64,000 bases of DNA from assembly GCF_910596095.1 (NCBI RefSeq), contig NC_056552.1, positions 6,739,111 to 6,803,110 of the forward strand, read 5' to 3'. Positions 51,973 to 64,000 of the stretch are shown piece by piece (the stretch's first letter is position 1; each line of letters begins with the position of its first letter). This stretch comes from Thunnus maccoyii. Taxonomy: Eukaryota; Chordata; Actinopteri; Scombriformes; Scombridae. Position numbers and translations under genes: made by a program. The notes beneath the pieces are model-generated. The model had not been told where the DNA came from. It did not search any database and saw only the letters and a program-made list of their open reading frames with translations.

Positions 51973-53834
51973 GACTCTTTCTCAAGTCCAGTCTAAAGGA
52001 GAAGGAGAACAGAGACCAATAAAAGCTTGGAATCTCCTGCTAAAAGCTCAATAGTGCATCAATCGTTATCAATCAGCTCTTCAAAGTTCACATAACAGGC
52101 AAATTACAGTCTGTACACTTGAACGTCTCTTTCTTCTGTTCTTCTTGACAGGCTTTTGAGAGCTAACAGAGTCTTGTGTGGTGACCTATAATACCAACCC
52201 TTCTCACAAACCTTTAAATGACCAATAAAAGCTTCATTCTTGTGCTACATGAGTCTGAGCAGAGTCCGCGGGGAGTTTATGGTTCTATTGCAACTGTAAA
52301 ACCCCGTAACACCGGTAGTGTCAGGGATTATTGTGTGATGACTGCTAAGTTTCACAAAGGAAGAAATGTATTAGTTACTTTGGATTTTCTCTAAATGCAA
52401 AAGTCATTCCCTGACATTTAGATTATCTAAGTAACAGAGAGTAAAAGGTCTATGAACTGAAATGTGTTGATACTTTTGAAATTAATGCCTGTTAACTTAG
52501 ATATTCTAGATTTTGGCTTTTAAGTGTCAAAAATACAAGATTCCCATTTCCTGTTGGAGGAAATAGATACACACATTGTTTCTATCAACCGTCTCTTGTA
52601 TGATGCAATTATTGGCAAATAGTGTTTAATGTTACAAAATTTCACTGGAGGTTGAGGTGATAGCAAAGCAGTGAATCATTCTGTTTTCATAACGGCCACC
52701 AAGGCACGAAACTTATGGAACTTGAGCCAAAACTGTTATAAAAACTGTTAACTAGTGCTACATTTTACAACAACCTAGTAATAAATACAGTGGAAGTAGT
52801 TTAATGTCTTGTTTAGTCAACTGCAGCAAGCTATAAATGACATAAAAACATTTAAATCTAATCTTGCATGTTAAAGTCAGGAATTTGAACTCAGCAGATG
52901 GATTTTGGATTTCTTCCATCTTTCCAAAGAAGAAACTAAACTGGTTTGTTTTGTTTGGTTATGCTGCAGCTCTGCAAGCACGCAGAGGGTCTACATAAAA
53001 TAAAAAAGACTAACATCCCCAATGCAATGTACTTAATAGAAAGTTTGAGCATTAAAAACACTATGGACATATATACATATATATACATATATAAAGCTGA
53101 CTTAGTTTCAGTTCCAGTTCCTAAAAATTCAGGATACAATGTTCAATTTAAGGTAAATAAGAAGTCAGACAGCTTAAGTTACTAGTTTAAAGTTTTCCCA
53201 TACAAAACATCACAATATAAAATATAACACATTGTTATAGATTTAACTACCTAAAAGTATATTTAATCAAAAAATATATTTAGTTAAAATTAACTTCAAC
53301 ACAGCTGCTTACACATTACATCATCATAATCCATTAATATAATGACTCTAGGGCCATTTTTCCACATTATGGCTACCTTGACTTTTGATCTTTTAAATAC
53401 ATGTTGCTAAGACTTTTGTTTTTCAATGCTGGGTCTTAACATTAATTAAAGTTTTTTTTTCTATTTCCATGTTGCTACCTTTACTTAAAGGACCTGAATA
53501 CTTCTTTGACTAACTACTAACTATTCCTAATATTAGGTTCTGCTGATGAGACTGCATTTTCATTTTCATTAAAAACACGGATTGTACCTTTAAATTTGTT
53601 TTAAACCTTCCTTTTTTAAACAGTGACACAAATGACTTCAAATACACACTTAGGTATTTTTAAGGTTTGTTAAGTTTACTAATCTTGTTTTCTGCTCTCA
53701 TGTTGTGTCCAAAAATATAATACGGCCTACCACACATTTGCAAAACATGCAAGGGAGAAACCATGCGACACTCATTCAGCTGACAGCAGTGAAACCACAT
53801 CAACAACAGGATATTTCCTCGTCTGTGAACTCAC

Positions 53835-53960
53835 CTCACTGACTTCAGCTTTAACTCCAAATATCACCCAGTGTGAAGACTAAACTGCTGCACTGCTGTT
53901 GATTTCTTCTACTATAGTTTAAGTTTTTAGAAAAGCTTCATTAAGATCACCAACAGACTA
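53835..53960 (-). promoter_or_regulatory. tmem106a: Possible tmem106a non-coding first exon
   Basis: On the minus strand, GTCAGTGAG is followed by GTGAGTT, a strong donor with its last exon base at 53835. The matching acceptor (TTCTCCTTCTCCTTTAG) precedes 51992 in the exon with the ATG. The 5' limit is not visible and no CpG island is present. Tentative. Confidence 0.35.
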
Positions 53961-54689
53961 CTTCAAGTCTCTGTAAAAACAAAACTGAGTGGGAGGATCA
54001 CTTCCTGCTTTTTCAAGTGACAAGTCAGTCAGGCTGCCTTACAGTGGCAGATCACATGAACTGCTTTTGATTCACTTTCCTTCCTTTACAGTACAGTATT
54101 GCAACACATGTTCAGTTCACAGTTAAACTATCTAAAATAAACAGTAATTAATACAAATGTAAGGATTACAAGTTATTAGGCTATTTTGACCTTGAAATCT
54201 TGTTTCAACTGGGAGTCCATGGGCGGATTAACTTGTTATGAGGCCCCAGAGGACAAAAAAAAAAAAATTCTGTTGGGCCCCTCTGTGCATTGTGTGTGTA
54301 CTCTGCCATTTACAAGTTCCCATTAAGTACATTGGATACAGCAGACTATACATGTGGGTTAATTATTTGCCCAGACACATAAAAATGAGCCTGAAAAAGG
54401 ACGGTGTCAGTCATTTCAGCAACTGTCCAGTAACAACATGTTTATATCCAAGTGCGAACGCCCTCCAGCAACCGTGAAATGATAACCCTGATCGGGAGTA
54501 AAGGAGGAAAATTGTGTGGTGTTATGATAGAACCACAAGTCCACTAAAACGGACGTTGTCTGGACGGTCGGATGGGTCAGCAAAACAGTGAACTTTAGCA
54601 CAAGCTCATTTCCCATTTTCTTGTTTCTTTTAACAATGACCACAAAGTTTCCCGTGGTTATGTTGGAAATTTGTTTAATGCTTTCTGGC

Positions 54690-54830
54690 AGAGAGACACA
54701 GTAATTTATGTAACTCTCATATTATGTCTGTTAAATATAAAGCTACAGCCAACAGCCGGTTAGCTTAGCTTAGCACAAAGACTGGAAAGGGGGGAAACAG
54801 CTAACCTGGCTCAGTCAAATGATACCAGTG
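54690..54830. repeat. Family D repeat fragment
   Basis: Carries TAAATATAAAGCTACAGCCA, ACAGCCGGTTAGCTTAGCTT and AAAGACTGGAAAGGGGGGAA, words from the interior of the element split at 34225-35090. Confidence 0.55.
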
Positions 54831-55294
54831 TTGCCAAGTATTTATTAGAATTTATAGCTAAACTAAACTTAACCAAACTCTGACTAGCTAAACTAAAATT
54901 ATTCAGTACTCAAATCAAGACACTAGCTTAAGATTCTGTAATAACGCAGAACCTGTTGGTCGCTACAACGCTTTTAGCTTTACAAATTCCTCAAAATCTT
55001 TTGCAATTGATAAAATTGCATACAACCAACTGACACAAATTAAACCTGGGGTTATCCATTTCCCCGGTTAGTGACCCAGCCTCAAAGAACACGAAGGCTA
55101 TTAAAATATGTTACCTCATTGTGTCAAAAATGCAGTATAATCAGTTCGCTGCAACCTCTGTACTTTTGACACCATCCAGTGAAACCAGTGCAGAATGTAC
55201 AGTAGCTATATACAGTTCAGTGTGGCATAATAACCTACATTTAGACATTTTTCATTAACAGAGGGGCAAAGAGACAAGAGAGATGTGCAAATAG

Positions 55295-55300
55295 TTTATT
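55295..55300 (-). terminator. nbr1: Probable nbr1 polyadenylation signal (AATAAA)
   Basis: Minus-strand AATAAA about 1.5 kb beyond the nbr1 stop. The intervening 55301-56827 is AT-rich with no splice-like or coding structure, consistent with a long 3' UTR. Confidence 0.4.
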
Positions 55301-56827
55301 GGCGGATTGACAGTAGAAGGGTTTTTAAATGTATACACTCTGTGGCAGAAGAATAATTTGACAAGCACAGTAGATATATTCAGAATTATTCTCTAGAGTA
55401 TGATACTTTAAAACATGGACAATCATCAACATAAGAAAATAAGGTTCAAAAAAAAACCCAACCACACACACACACAAACACACAAAGGAGGAACAAGTCA
55501 AAAAAAGAAAACAGACGTACATTAACTTAAACCCGCACACACCACAAACAATGTCAAATCACCATATGTATGCATCAGTAAACTAATAATCATGTTTGAT
55601 AAAAGGCAATGAAATGAAATTCAATATACTTGGTTCCACTAAGAGATTGAGGAATGTGTTGTTAGAGACATCTCAGTTTGGATTAGTGCTAAATGACAGT
55701 TGCTAAAGTTTCGGTTGGTGGTTGGATGAGGACACGTGAAAATGCAGGCAGAGGGTGTTAAAAGATGATGCGAAGCGGATTTTTATTTATTTTTTTAATT
55801 TTTTTTTTTTTTTCCCCACTGTGACTGTGCTAAGACCACGAGAACACGACTCATCTCTAAGCCTCTACCTGTCATGCAGGTGTCTCCTAAAAAGCAGTAG
55901 AAAACATCTGTGTCTGAACGGTGATCCGCTCCAGACGGTTTTTGTATACATTCCACATGTCAACGTCTAAAATAACAGTACTCTGATACAGAAAAAGATT
56001 GCATTGTTTAGGCAGATTTCACTACGATAAATCGAGAAAAAGTCTTACATATCTGTTTGTTGTTCCTACTACTGCACTGCTGACCCTTAACACCCAGAAT
56101 ACCCATGTAGCTTCAGTAAAATCACCTTAAATGACAGCCGGCTTTTCAGAACATTTTTATCTTTTTATGACATTCAACAATATTCATCTTCACTGTTCTA
56201 CATGTGAGATATAATCTAGCCAAGCCCTGTCAAAAGACAAATTACTTTTCAGAGCCAGAGGAAGCAGCTACGACAGCCATACGAACACTAAGATGAAGAG
56301 CTGAAATTACACACTTTTGTCCAGTCAAAAGTACGGCTCCTTCTCCTTTTTGACCAACACATAAAGCTCTATTGCCCAGGTAAACAAGGCATGGCAAAGG
56401 TTAACCACAATCCATTATAATCTACAAGTGTTTATATGGTTAATCTAAATTAAAGGCAAAGGCAGGAGAAGCTGTACATAAATGCTTCTTTGTCTCTAAA
56501 TCGACAGTGTCCGAGAATGAAAAATAAATGCTCCTCTATCATTTTTGTTCCATGTTTTTTTATATTTCAAGTGATATTGTTCTTCTATTAGCTTTACTCT
56601 TGGTCCAAATTAACAATCCAACCTTTGAAAAAATCAATTGCATTAATCATAAATAGGTTTTCTTTGACTCTACTTTTAATAACTCAAAATAAATCCTGAC
56701 ACTGGAAAGGCTGAGCGACACACAGGTCATAATCGAAATATATTCTCTTTACATTATGTTTAAAAAGGGTCAAATCAGTTACTTCCTTTTACAGCCTCAC
56801 AGTAGCCCTCTCACAGCTTTCTTTCCC
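55301..56827 (-). other. nbr1: Presumed nbr1 3' UTR
   Basis: About 1.5 kb immediately past the stop, ending near an AATAAA. It contains T-rich and A-rich runs and a short CA repeat. No other gene is visible. Confidence 0.45.
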
Positions 56828-58441
56828 TCAGTGTTGAGTATCGACAGCTTTGTTCTGGCGATCCTCGGCCATCTGCACCAGCTCGTTGACGGTGTGCAGC
56901 AGGCTGTAGCCGTGCTTCCTCAGCAGCCGCTGGTTGAGCCGCTGGTCTCTGAAGCCCATCTCCAGCAGCATTGCCATCAGGGAAGGGTCCTGCCTGGTGG
57001 CTGGGTCGATGCCTCGCTGGAGAGGCGAGACAGGGCGGGTAAGATGAGAGGTGAGAGGAAAAGGGAAAAGGGAAGGGGAGATTATGTAGACAATACTGGT
57101 CTGCTGGGTTGATGCATCATCAGACAAAAGATGTAGCGCAAATTCAGTGGATTCCTGCCATCTGAAATTTAGTTTTAAACAAAAAAACAGTCCAAACAGA
57201 AGAAGGCTGGCTAATCGACGCAGTTTTACATATAAAATAATCAAATTTCAAACAGTATTTACGATCTGAAGTCAAATAAAATTCAAGCCTCAAACTTGGC
57301 AATCAAATGTGGAGATTAGGACTTGAACTTGTCAGGTGACACCCAACTTCTAATCAAATACATTAAAACAAACCATTTGGTTGATGGAGCTTTTTGGCAG
57401 AGTTACACAGCAACAAAGTTACCTTAATGATTAAATAAATAAAATGACTTCCTCCCTAGTTAACCACACAGGCTAGAGGCTACTGACAGAAATACCTACA
57501 AAATTTTCTTGTTTCTATATCAATGTTTCTCTCATTCTGGAGACCCTAAATTCATTTTTATCCTAATTAGATTACATGTTATGATTATCAGCACTGTTCT
57601 TTAAATAATTTTAAAGCTGAGTTGTAATTGTTATATATTAAAGCAATTTATAAAACAATTAACACATTTTTATGCATCAACGCTGCTGTAAATTCAGTCA
57701 TTCTGCACTGTGTGATCTTTATTCCTCTATGGAAGAATGTCTGCAGTTTCTTCCCACTTTAATTTTCTCTGTCGCTGCCGCTGTCCCATGCTGTCAAAGT
57801 CACAGTCAGTCCCTGGATGCCGTTCTTCAAATATCACTGCAATTCTGTCATTTCATCAACCACTTGCAAACTTTACGCCACCACCACCGGTGTCTAGACT
57901 CTGGAGGATCTCCTGTCTTCATACGGGCCTACACTCAATGAAGACGCTTCACATCAATAGAGTTTAGTCTTTTTCTGTTACTAACCTCAATAAAGAAAAG
58001 TATCTGCCAAATCTGCAATGTGATGCACCAGTTCTTCCCATTTTAACCACATTTTTGGAGGGACGACACATTTTTGCATGTTTAGCTGTTATGCAAGTAT
58101 CTTAAAATAATTGTGGTGTAGAGTACTGTCTCTTTACCCAACTCTTTGTCTCTTCCTGTGCATTTATCTGCACAGGAAGAGAAGAAACCACTTGTTTCTT
58201 TTAAGTACTTGTTCTTAGCAATAAAGAAAATGAAAAGTGAAAACGTACCTAAATGCTGCAGTTGTACTTTGATTTGTTTTAGCTGTACATGTCGGCTAGA
58301 TTGTTTTAAAATGTAGATGTAACAGTTGCTGTGTGGTGTACCTGTATTGTACAGTTTGGTCCAGTGAAGAGAGCCTTATAAGCGGATGCTGCCACAGAAA
58401 GGGCCCCCTTGACAAATCCTTCGGTGATGCCTCCTTGGCCC
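56828..58441 (-). CDS. nbr1: nbr1 last two exons: J helix and UBA domain
   Basis: Exon 58342-58441 encodes GITEGFVKGALSVAASAYKA, the amphipathic helix (J domain) that helps NBR1 bind membranes such as peroxisomes. Exon 56828-57016 encodes the C-terminal ubiquitin-binding UBA with the MGF turn (MLLEMGFRDQRLNQRLLRKH) and ends DTQH-stop. The C-terminus after the UBA differs from the mammalian tail. The intron of 1.3 kb between them shows nothing notable. Confidence 0.94.
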
Positions 58442-61400
58442 CTGGTACGAAGACAAGGATGTGGTAACGCTGGGTTATGTAACAGTACTACAGGGAACAG
58501 CGTGTTCCAGTTACTCTTGTTTTCACAAAAGCAAAGAGATGAAGAAAACAAAAATACTTGTTTAAAGGTGCATCAGATTGCTTTAAGTGTCAGTGATTGT
58601 ACAGACTGACTCTTCATTATAAGATATTAAATCAAGTTCTAACATGATAAGATGATGGATGTAGATAAACACAAAAGAGAAACTAAAGTGCAGGAATTTC
58701 TTCCACTAAAGTTAAGCAGATCAAGTTTTACTCTTTGTTGTATTGCACCTTGGCTGCAGCGCGTTGCTGGGTCTGGGGTTATATGTCTCAAAGGCACTGG
58801 ATGCTGAGCCTGCAGATCTCGACAGACCAGATGATACTGCAGAAGAGATAAAAATAAGGAAATAACAACACACACACACACACACGCAACTCACATAATA
58901 TTACAGGAGGAACCGAACCTTCTGCTGAAGCAACAAATCCTGAAAGCCTGTGCTTGTTTACTTCCTTTCTTCCCACAAAGGCAAAATGTGTTTCCTTTCT
59001 CGCCGACAACTAAGTAGTGAACTGGTAATTCAAGTCAACTACTTTAACAGAAGGTTGTAAGGCAACACTGAAGTTAAACAGTCCTGTTTTACATTTAAGA
59101 ACATGTCATTGCACTGATGAACACCTATTAAACTCTGGTAAAGATGTTGATACAGCTTTAGCATGTGTGCCATGCTGGTCCTGAGCCATTTGTGCCAGTA
59201 TGTACTATGATACCGCCATGTTCTGACTATAAAATCAAGTGACTCTGATAGTAAAACTCACCATTTAAGTGGACCCTTGGTTGGTGTGGCTCATAGGTTT
59301 CACAGACCGGAGGACTGGGGTCTTCAGCCAGGTACAGTGCCTCAGACCTGAAACATACAGTAGACAACTGAGATTTAAACCACGTAAGGCTGCAGAGCAG
59401 TTAAAATAAATACAGTCCTTTTGTCCAAGCTGTTCTCACAGGAGGAAGATCCTGATCTAACTCATTTCTTGCAGCAGGAAACAGAACAACTAGCTGATGC
59501 ATGGGTAAACAAAATCTGGAATTTTCCAGTATTTTAGGGTTAAAATAAAAACATACAAACAAAAAAAGACACAAAATACACAAAGAAAAACGTTTTGCAC
59601 TATAAAACATCTTCAATATCTATATATCTCTCTTTGGAGTTAGAGAAAAGGTTGTTTTAAGCATGCTAACAGAGAGCCCCGTCTGACCTGGGTGAGTAGA
59701 GGGTCGGCGGGGGCAGCATGGGGTCAGGCAGGACTGGTGGCGGCACCACTTCAGGAGTGAGAGTCACAGCGTCCAGGGTTTGGGAAGCACACAGCATCTG
59801 ATTCACACTGCTGTGGATGGGAGGGACAGGTGGAGACCAAGTTTTTAATGAGGTATTCTCGGCAGCGACCACCTCCGTCTGCTCCCGCCTCTCTATCGGT
59901 GGTGCCGCCCCGCCCGGCTCGGTGTCGGAGTCTTCCTCTTCCTCCTGCTGTTCGTCTGGGTTTGCTGAGGTCACGGCGACATCAGTGTCAGGCTGCGACA
60001 TGGCAGAGCTGTACATGGACTCCCCCAGAGGACGACTGGTGTCAAAGCAGTCTGGGAGGACAATGATGTAATCGTCGCAGGAGGAGACTGAGGAGGTCTG
60101 GCTGCTGACCTGAGACACAGGAGGAGAGGTTGATGACGTTTGTGGACTTTTTGTGCTTGTAACATGAATATAAAACACACAAAGCAGCAAAGACACTCAT
60201 GAGTAAATAGGTTGGAAAACTGCAGACATGTCAAGAAACAGATAAGTGTTATTATAAAAAGATTAAACGTGTTTACCTCATCCCAGTCTTCTCCTTTGGT
60301 TCCACTCTCTTTCTCTTTTTGAGTATCCTTCACGTTTTGCATTTCATCCAAGACCACGACCTCTTCGTCCTCGTTATCATGATGTGAACTGGAACTGATG
60401 TGCAGGTTTTCAATCTCTGGTTCTGGCGGAGGAGCTTATAAGTGGGGAAAAAAACACCAGCGTGAGCATGTAAATATTGCAGGTGAGGCTCCATTAATGA
60501 ATAATTAAAACAATTAAGCCATGGAGCTGTAATTACATCCAGTACCTTATTAGAGAAGGTAAATTAAGCAAGCTTTAATGTCTCTATATCAATGTTTCTA
60601 TTGAAAATAAATGCCAAAATTATAAATAAACACAAAAAGGATGTGATTCTCTAACCTGGTTTTGTCTCCTGGCTGATCTGGTTGAGACCGGTGCTTGGAG
60701 GTGGAGCTAAACTCTCAACTCTGATGGCACAGATCTCCTCATTTCCTTCCTGCACCTTCTCCGTCTTCTCAGTCACCGCAGCTCTCTCCAGGCAAAAGCT
60801 GGGGCCCCGAGAAACAACTGGAAATGTTTTATGGAAGAAAAAACATGACTATCTCATTGTGCTACTACTCCGTTTCTGAGCAGAGGGCATTTTGATAATA
60901 GTATAGATAGTTAGTGCAGTGGAATGATAAGTCTCTTTAGCAGCACATGGTGATTTTAATGGTCGCCATCAGGGAGGCACAGCTGCTCCTCACCCTGTGT
61001 TTTGTGGCTGCTGTGCTGGGCTCTGCGCAGGGGTCTGTGGTCGGGAGCTTCCTCCAGGGTGAGGGAGCGGATGACCGTCTCACAGAGGAACTGGGCTCCA
61101 CTGATCTCCTCCTCCCTCTCCTCCTCCAGGGCCACCGGCTCCAACAGCTCCCTCTGGTGCCTCAGCTTCACTCCTGACCAAAACACAACAAATTTAAACC
61201 CACATTATGTTTCACCTTAGCTTAATAGATTCTTTTGTTATCTGCTTTTCCAACAACAGCCTTTGTCATATTCATACCGTTAAACACACACACACACACA
61301 GAAACTTTCTAGTACTCAACCAGTCTTACCAAAAAGTTTTCTGACCCCTGTAACCTCTATGTCATCTTTTATCTGTGAAGTGATGGCCGGCTTCTCCAAC

Positions 61401-62735
61401 ACAGGGGCATCGTGGGGCAGAGGCGATATGCAGGGTGTCAAATCTAGAAAATAGGTAGATTTATAGTTTATATATTTAACATAGTCAAAATAAAGTTTAT
61501 AAGTGTAGCTGTAATTCTTCATACAAAACTAATAACACCCTAAACCAGGAAGTAGCATCTCATCACTCATGTTAAATCAAGTGTCTCAGTGTTTAAAGCA
61601 TCATATTTTGCTTACCGACAGGCGTGTTGTTAGGAACCTTCTCCAACTCTTGCACAATATTTATATCCAGCAACTCAAATGACAATAGATCCTAAAAAAA
61701 ACAGAAGAGATGCAGAAAAATTAGCACATAAGCATGTCAACTATTTTTTTTGGCTCAGTTTAAAAACATGTAAACACCGGAGCTTTCTGAGCGTGCACCT
61801 GTGCAGTCAGCAGGTCGACTGAGGGAAAGTAGTAGTCTTCATGGCTGAGGTCCACTGACAATATAGTGCTGCTGTCCTTGGACCTTATCGCCCTCTCCTT
61901 TTCCACTGGCCTCAACTGCTCCTTCTGAAGCAAAACACAAGATTGTCATCGTTAATATCGTTGTTCATTCAAAGATGACCATTTATCTAATGTTTACGAA
62001 GGCTCCAACTTTAAATGATTAATACTGGAATTTCAAATATTTGAAAAATGTGCAGACACATTTTTAAGAGTATTATTTGTGATTTGTGTTTTTCTTTTCC
62101 ATCATTATCCTGAAAACTTACAGACTTCAATAACAAAAAGTGAACCGGATAAGGTCTAAAAATTAGTCTTCTATTGCCGAATCATGCTGAACTTTTTTAA
62201 TGTAAAATAATTTCGTGTTTTAGGAAAATCATTTGCATGATTCATATGCAGCAACAATTAAATGTAAGACTTAAGTATCTCAAATAATGTTACAATTTAG
62301 ATGCACATGTCCACAGTTAATGTTCTCGCTGCAGCTGTGCAGCGTGTCATCGGATATCAGACTTGCCAGTCGTTTGCTCTGATGTTCGAGTGCGTTGCGG
62401 CTGTCGCCGGGGTCGACCACGATGCTGCACCAGACACGCGGGCCAAACTGACACCCGCAGTGCGCCAGCCGCCAGTGGGAGGTGTACGTCCCCTCCATCA
62501 CGGGAGCGACAAAGGCCACACTGACCACGCCCACTTGTCCGGGCAGCAGCAAGGGGACTGGCACCTCCCTCTTCTCCTCTGACGCCAGGCCGAGGTTTCC
62601 CCACATGAACACTAGCTGGGTGCACGCACACACATACACAAAACACAAAATAGGAATACGCATGCGAAAAAGCACAAAGACGACAGCATGCAACCAAAGT
62701 CACACAACGGAAAAAAATACATGCGTTCAAGTGAG

Positions 62736-62769
<34 letters not shown>

Positions 62770-63803
62770 TCAAACAGTGACACAGACTTAAGAACTTAAA
62801 CCACAACATAGATTCAACTGAATTTAAATAATAAACATCTCACACAGAAAACACATTAGTTGTACTGTATTAGGCTGGGTAAGAAATCTTAGCTGGTGTT
62901 AGTGGATAAAAAGGAGGCAATGAGTTGAAAGGGGACTCAAAGTGGAAGTGAAGCAGGGGGCAAAGAGAGTGGAGCCTGTCCTCACGACGGGTGGGAGGGG
63001 TACCTTAGTCTCTGAGGTCCAGCTGATAGTGCCCGAGTTCCTCATCTTCCAGTATTTGATGAACTTGGTACCAGGCTCCAGACGGGTGCCGTCAGGCAGA
63101 TTTTCATCCAGAAACAAGGCAGCCATAGTGGGCACCAAGGACGTGTGCGAGACCCCGGGACCCCTAGTTTCAAGTGTACAGAGCATTGTTGAAAATAGCC
63201 CTGGTTTCTTATAATACCCATCTCTTTTGTTCTCTACGAATCAAAAAAGCAGGACCCCAGATTTTTTTGCAGCTCAAAAGCATTTTTTCTTAGAAAATCT
63301 ATGAAGCAGCAGCAGCAGTTTTCACATTGAGGTAGTTCCAACATTTTCCACCACCCCAGAGCAGCCAGCGATACACTCATACAGACTAGATAACAAAGAT
63401 GGCATATTTTGATTTCTTTTCTTGGAAAAAAAAGACTTTTTTGCATCCATGCTGGGTTCGAGGTACCCAGCACTGTTGGACGCCCTTCCGAGGTGGCGCT
63501 TACTCTGGACTGGAGGCCTGGGGATCAGGGGCCGGGGCAGGGATGGGACCTTGGGCTGGGGTTGGACCTGAGGCTGTTTCAGAAGCAGCAGGGGGGGGCA
63601 GGGCTGGGACCTGGGTGGAGGCGGAGGCCATGTTAGTCAGGTTGGCTCTGCCTGAGGTAGAGGGCCCACTCCACTGCAGCCCCCTCTTCTCCAGTCTCAG
63701 TTTCTTCTTGATTTCCTTCACTTCGGCTCTTAGCTGCCTCCTTTCTGCTTTGAGGCGCTGTCGCTCGGCCTTGCGCACTGTCCTGTCTCCTCGCCTTGGG
63801 AAC
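56828..63803 (-). CDS. nbr1: NBR1 autophagy cargo receptor, 3' fourteen exons (5' end outside window)
   Basis: NBR1 is a selective-autophagy receptor that binds ubiquitinated cargo and ATG8/LC3 proteins at the phagophore. Exons in coding order: 63504-63803, 63004-63163, 62367-62615, 61799-61924, 61616-61691, 61330-61443, 60994-61173, 60656-60817, 60277-60434, 59688-60109, 59262-59347, 58749-58836, 58342-58441 and 56828-57016. Every junction phase agrees; the sum is 2410 bp, or one codon-completing base, 802 residues and TGA. Domains in order: coiled coil, four-tryptophan domain, acidic linker, LIR (DDYIIV), amphipathic J helix, UBA. PB1 and ZZ must lie beyond the right edge. The linker block PSVDLLTAQDLLSFELLDIN is highly conserved. 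The donor of 62367-62615 appears to be GC rather than GT. BRCA1 is the usual head-to-head neighbour and would lie to the right. Confidence 0.96.
59688..60434 (-). CDS. nbr1: nbr1 exons with the LC3-interacting region
   Basis: Exons 60277-60434 and 59688-60109 encode an acidic segment (DNEDEEVVVLDEM) and the LIR. The core Tyr-Ile-Ile-Val sits in SSCDDYIIVLPDCFDTSRPL, next to Ser and acidic residues as in mammalian NBR1, followed by the conserved GESMYSSAMSQP. The splice joins GEDWDE to VSSQ, so the mature protein also reads W-D-E-V about 12 residues before the known LIR. The rest is a low-complexity acidic and Pro-rich linker. Confidence 0.93.
62367..63163 (-). CDS. nbr1: nbr1 exons coding the four-tryptophan (FW) domain
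   Basis: Two exons (63004-63163 and 62367-62615) encode the NBR1-type FW domain, an immunoglobulin-like fold that defines the family from fungi to animals. The four tryptophans are visible in IKYWKMRNSG, TISWTSETK, FMWGNLGLAS and SHWRLAHCG, with FGPRVWCSIVVDP closing the domain. The intron between them carries a (CA)n tract at 62738-62768. The second exon most likely ends at a GC donor (ACTG then GCAAGT) in phase 0, joining KRL to KEQLRP. Confidence 0.92.
62738..62768. repeat. (CA)n microsatellite in an nbr1 intron
   Basis: About 15 uninterrupted CA units in the intron that separates the two FW-domain exons, about 120 bp from the acceptor at 62616. Shorter CA tracts occur at 58868-58886 and 61283-61300. 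Confidence 0.95.
63504..63803 (-). CDS. nbr1: nbr1 exon: coiled coil and Pro/Ala-rich linker
   Basis: After an AG acceptor, the exon reads FPRRGDRTVRKAERQRLKAE then a strongly charged heptad stretch (RRQLRAEVKEIKKKLRLEKR) expected to form the coiled coil used for self-association. It ends in a low-complexity linker rich in Pro, Ala and Ser. The GTAAGC donor follows the second base of a Glu codon. The exon begins by completing a codon, so at least one more exon lies to the right. Confidence 0.93.
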
Positions 63804-64000
63804 CTGGTTTGAAATGTTATCAGGAAGACCTATTTGTTGACTATCAAGAGTTTTTTTTTTTTCAAAAACAAAACACGCATAATTCATGAATTACAGTGCT
63901 CTAGCTGCTAGAACAATTTGCATTCCTGCTGTGCATCTATTTTTTATTTGCTTGTTCTATTTCCTCCAATAATTAAAAAAAAAGGCCAAGTGAAAGCAAA

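Larger units (their letters stand above)
52000..55290. other. tmem106a 5' region and spacer to nbr1
   Basis: AT-rich, no coding exon. Holds the possible tmem106a first exon, a fragment of repeat family D at 54690-54830 (GTTAGCTTAGCTTAGCACAA), and an A-rich fragment near 54250 (GAGGCCCCAGAGGAC) of another dispersed element. Otherwise nothing recognisable. Confidence 0.6.

Noticed and set aside
62301..62799. Long plus- and minus-strand frames overlapping the nbr1 FW exon
   Set aside because: Shadows of the GC-rich nbr1 exon and of the (CA)n tract, which reads Thr-His or Cys-Val repeats in all frames.

Overview
This is a window of a ray-finned (teleost) fish genome, probably a percomorph. The base composition is AT-rich, genes have many small GT-AG exons, and the dispersed repeats are typical of teleosts (Tc1 relics, an L2/CR1-like LINE, many short inverted-repeat elements, pentanucleotide and CA microsatellites). 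No prokaryotic, viral or CRISPR-like content was seen. All four recognised protein-coding genes read on the minus strand.

Layout from left to right. (1) 1-15.9 kb: dusp3, a small dual-specificity phosphatase. Exon 1 (15520-15716) encodes an unusual poly-Q/poly-P N-terminus. Exon 2 (3618-3850) lies across an intron of about 11.7 kb filled with transposon debris. The exon with the catalytic CX5R loop is not in the window and must lie beyond the left edge. (2) 15.9-43.2 kb: about 27 kb with no supportable coding exon, holding repeats and otherwise unique sequence. (3) 43.3-45.9 kb: arl4d, an intact single-exon ARF-like GTPase, with a probable promoter and 5' UTR exon containing a perfect CRE palindrome. 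(4) 47.2-54 kb: tmem106a, rebuilt from seven coding exons into a 244-residue type II membrane protein. (5) 55.3-64 kb: nbr1, a selective-autophagy receptor. Fourteen 3' exons are present (802 complete residues plus stop), covering the coiled coil, four-tryptophan domain, LIR motif, amphipathic J helix and UBA. The PB1 and ZZ exons lie beyond the right edge.

The order nbr1-tmem106a-arl4d-(gap)-dusp3 matches a block on human 17q21 as I recall it, but dhx8, etv4, meox1 and sost are absent between arl4d and dusp3. The genes share no pathway except that tmem106a (late endosome/lysosome family) and nbr1 (autophagy) both act in the endolysosomal system; the block looks like conserved synteny, not a functional cluster.

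I did not find a new multi-gene system. The best leads are the dusp3 poly-Q/poly-P head, a possible second LIR in nbr1 created across an exon junction, a likely GC-AG intron in nbr1, nested inverted-repeat elements that give a relative insertion history, and an orphan signal-peptide-like exon inside the dusp3 intron.
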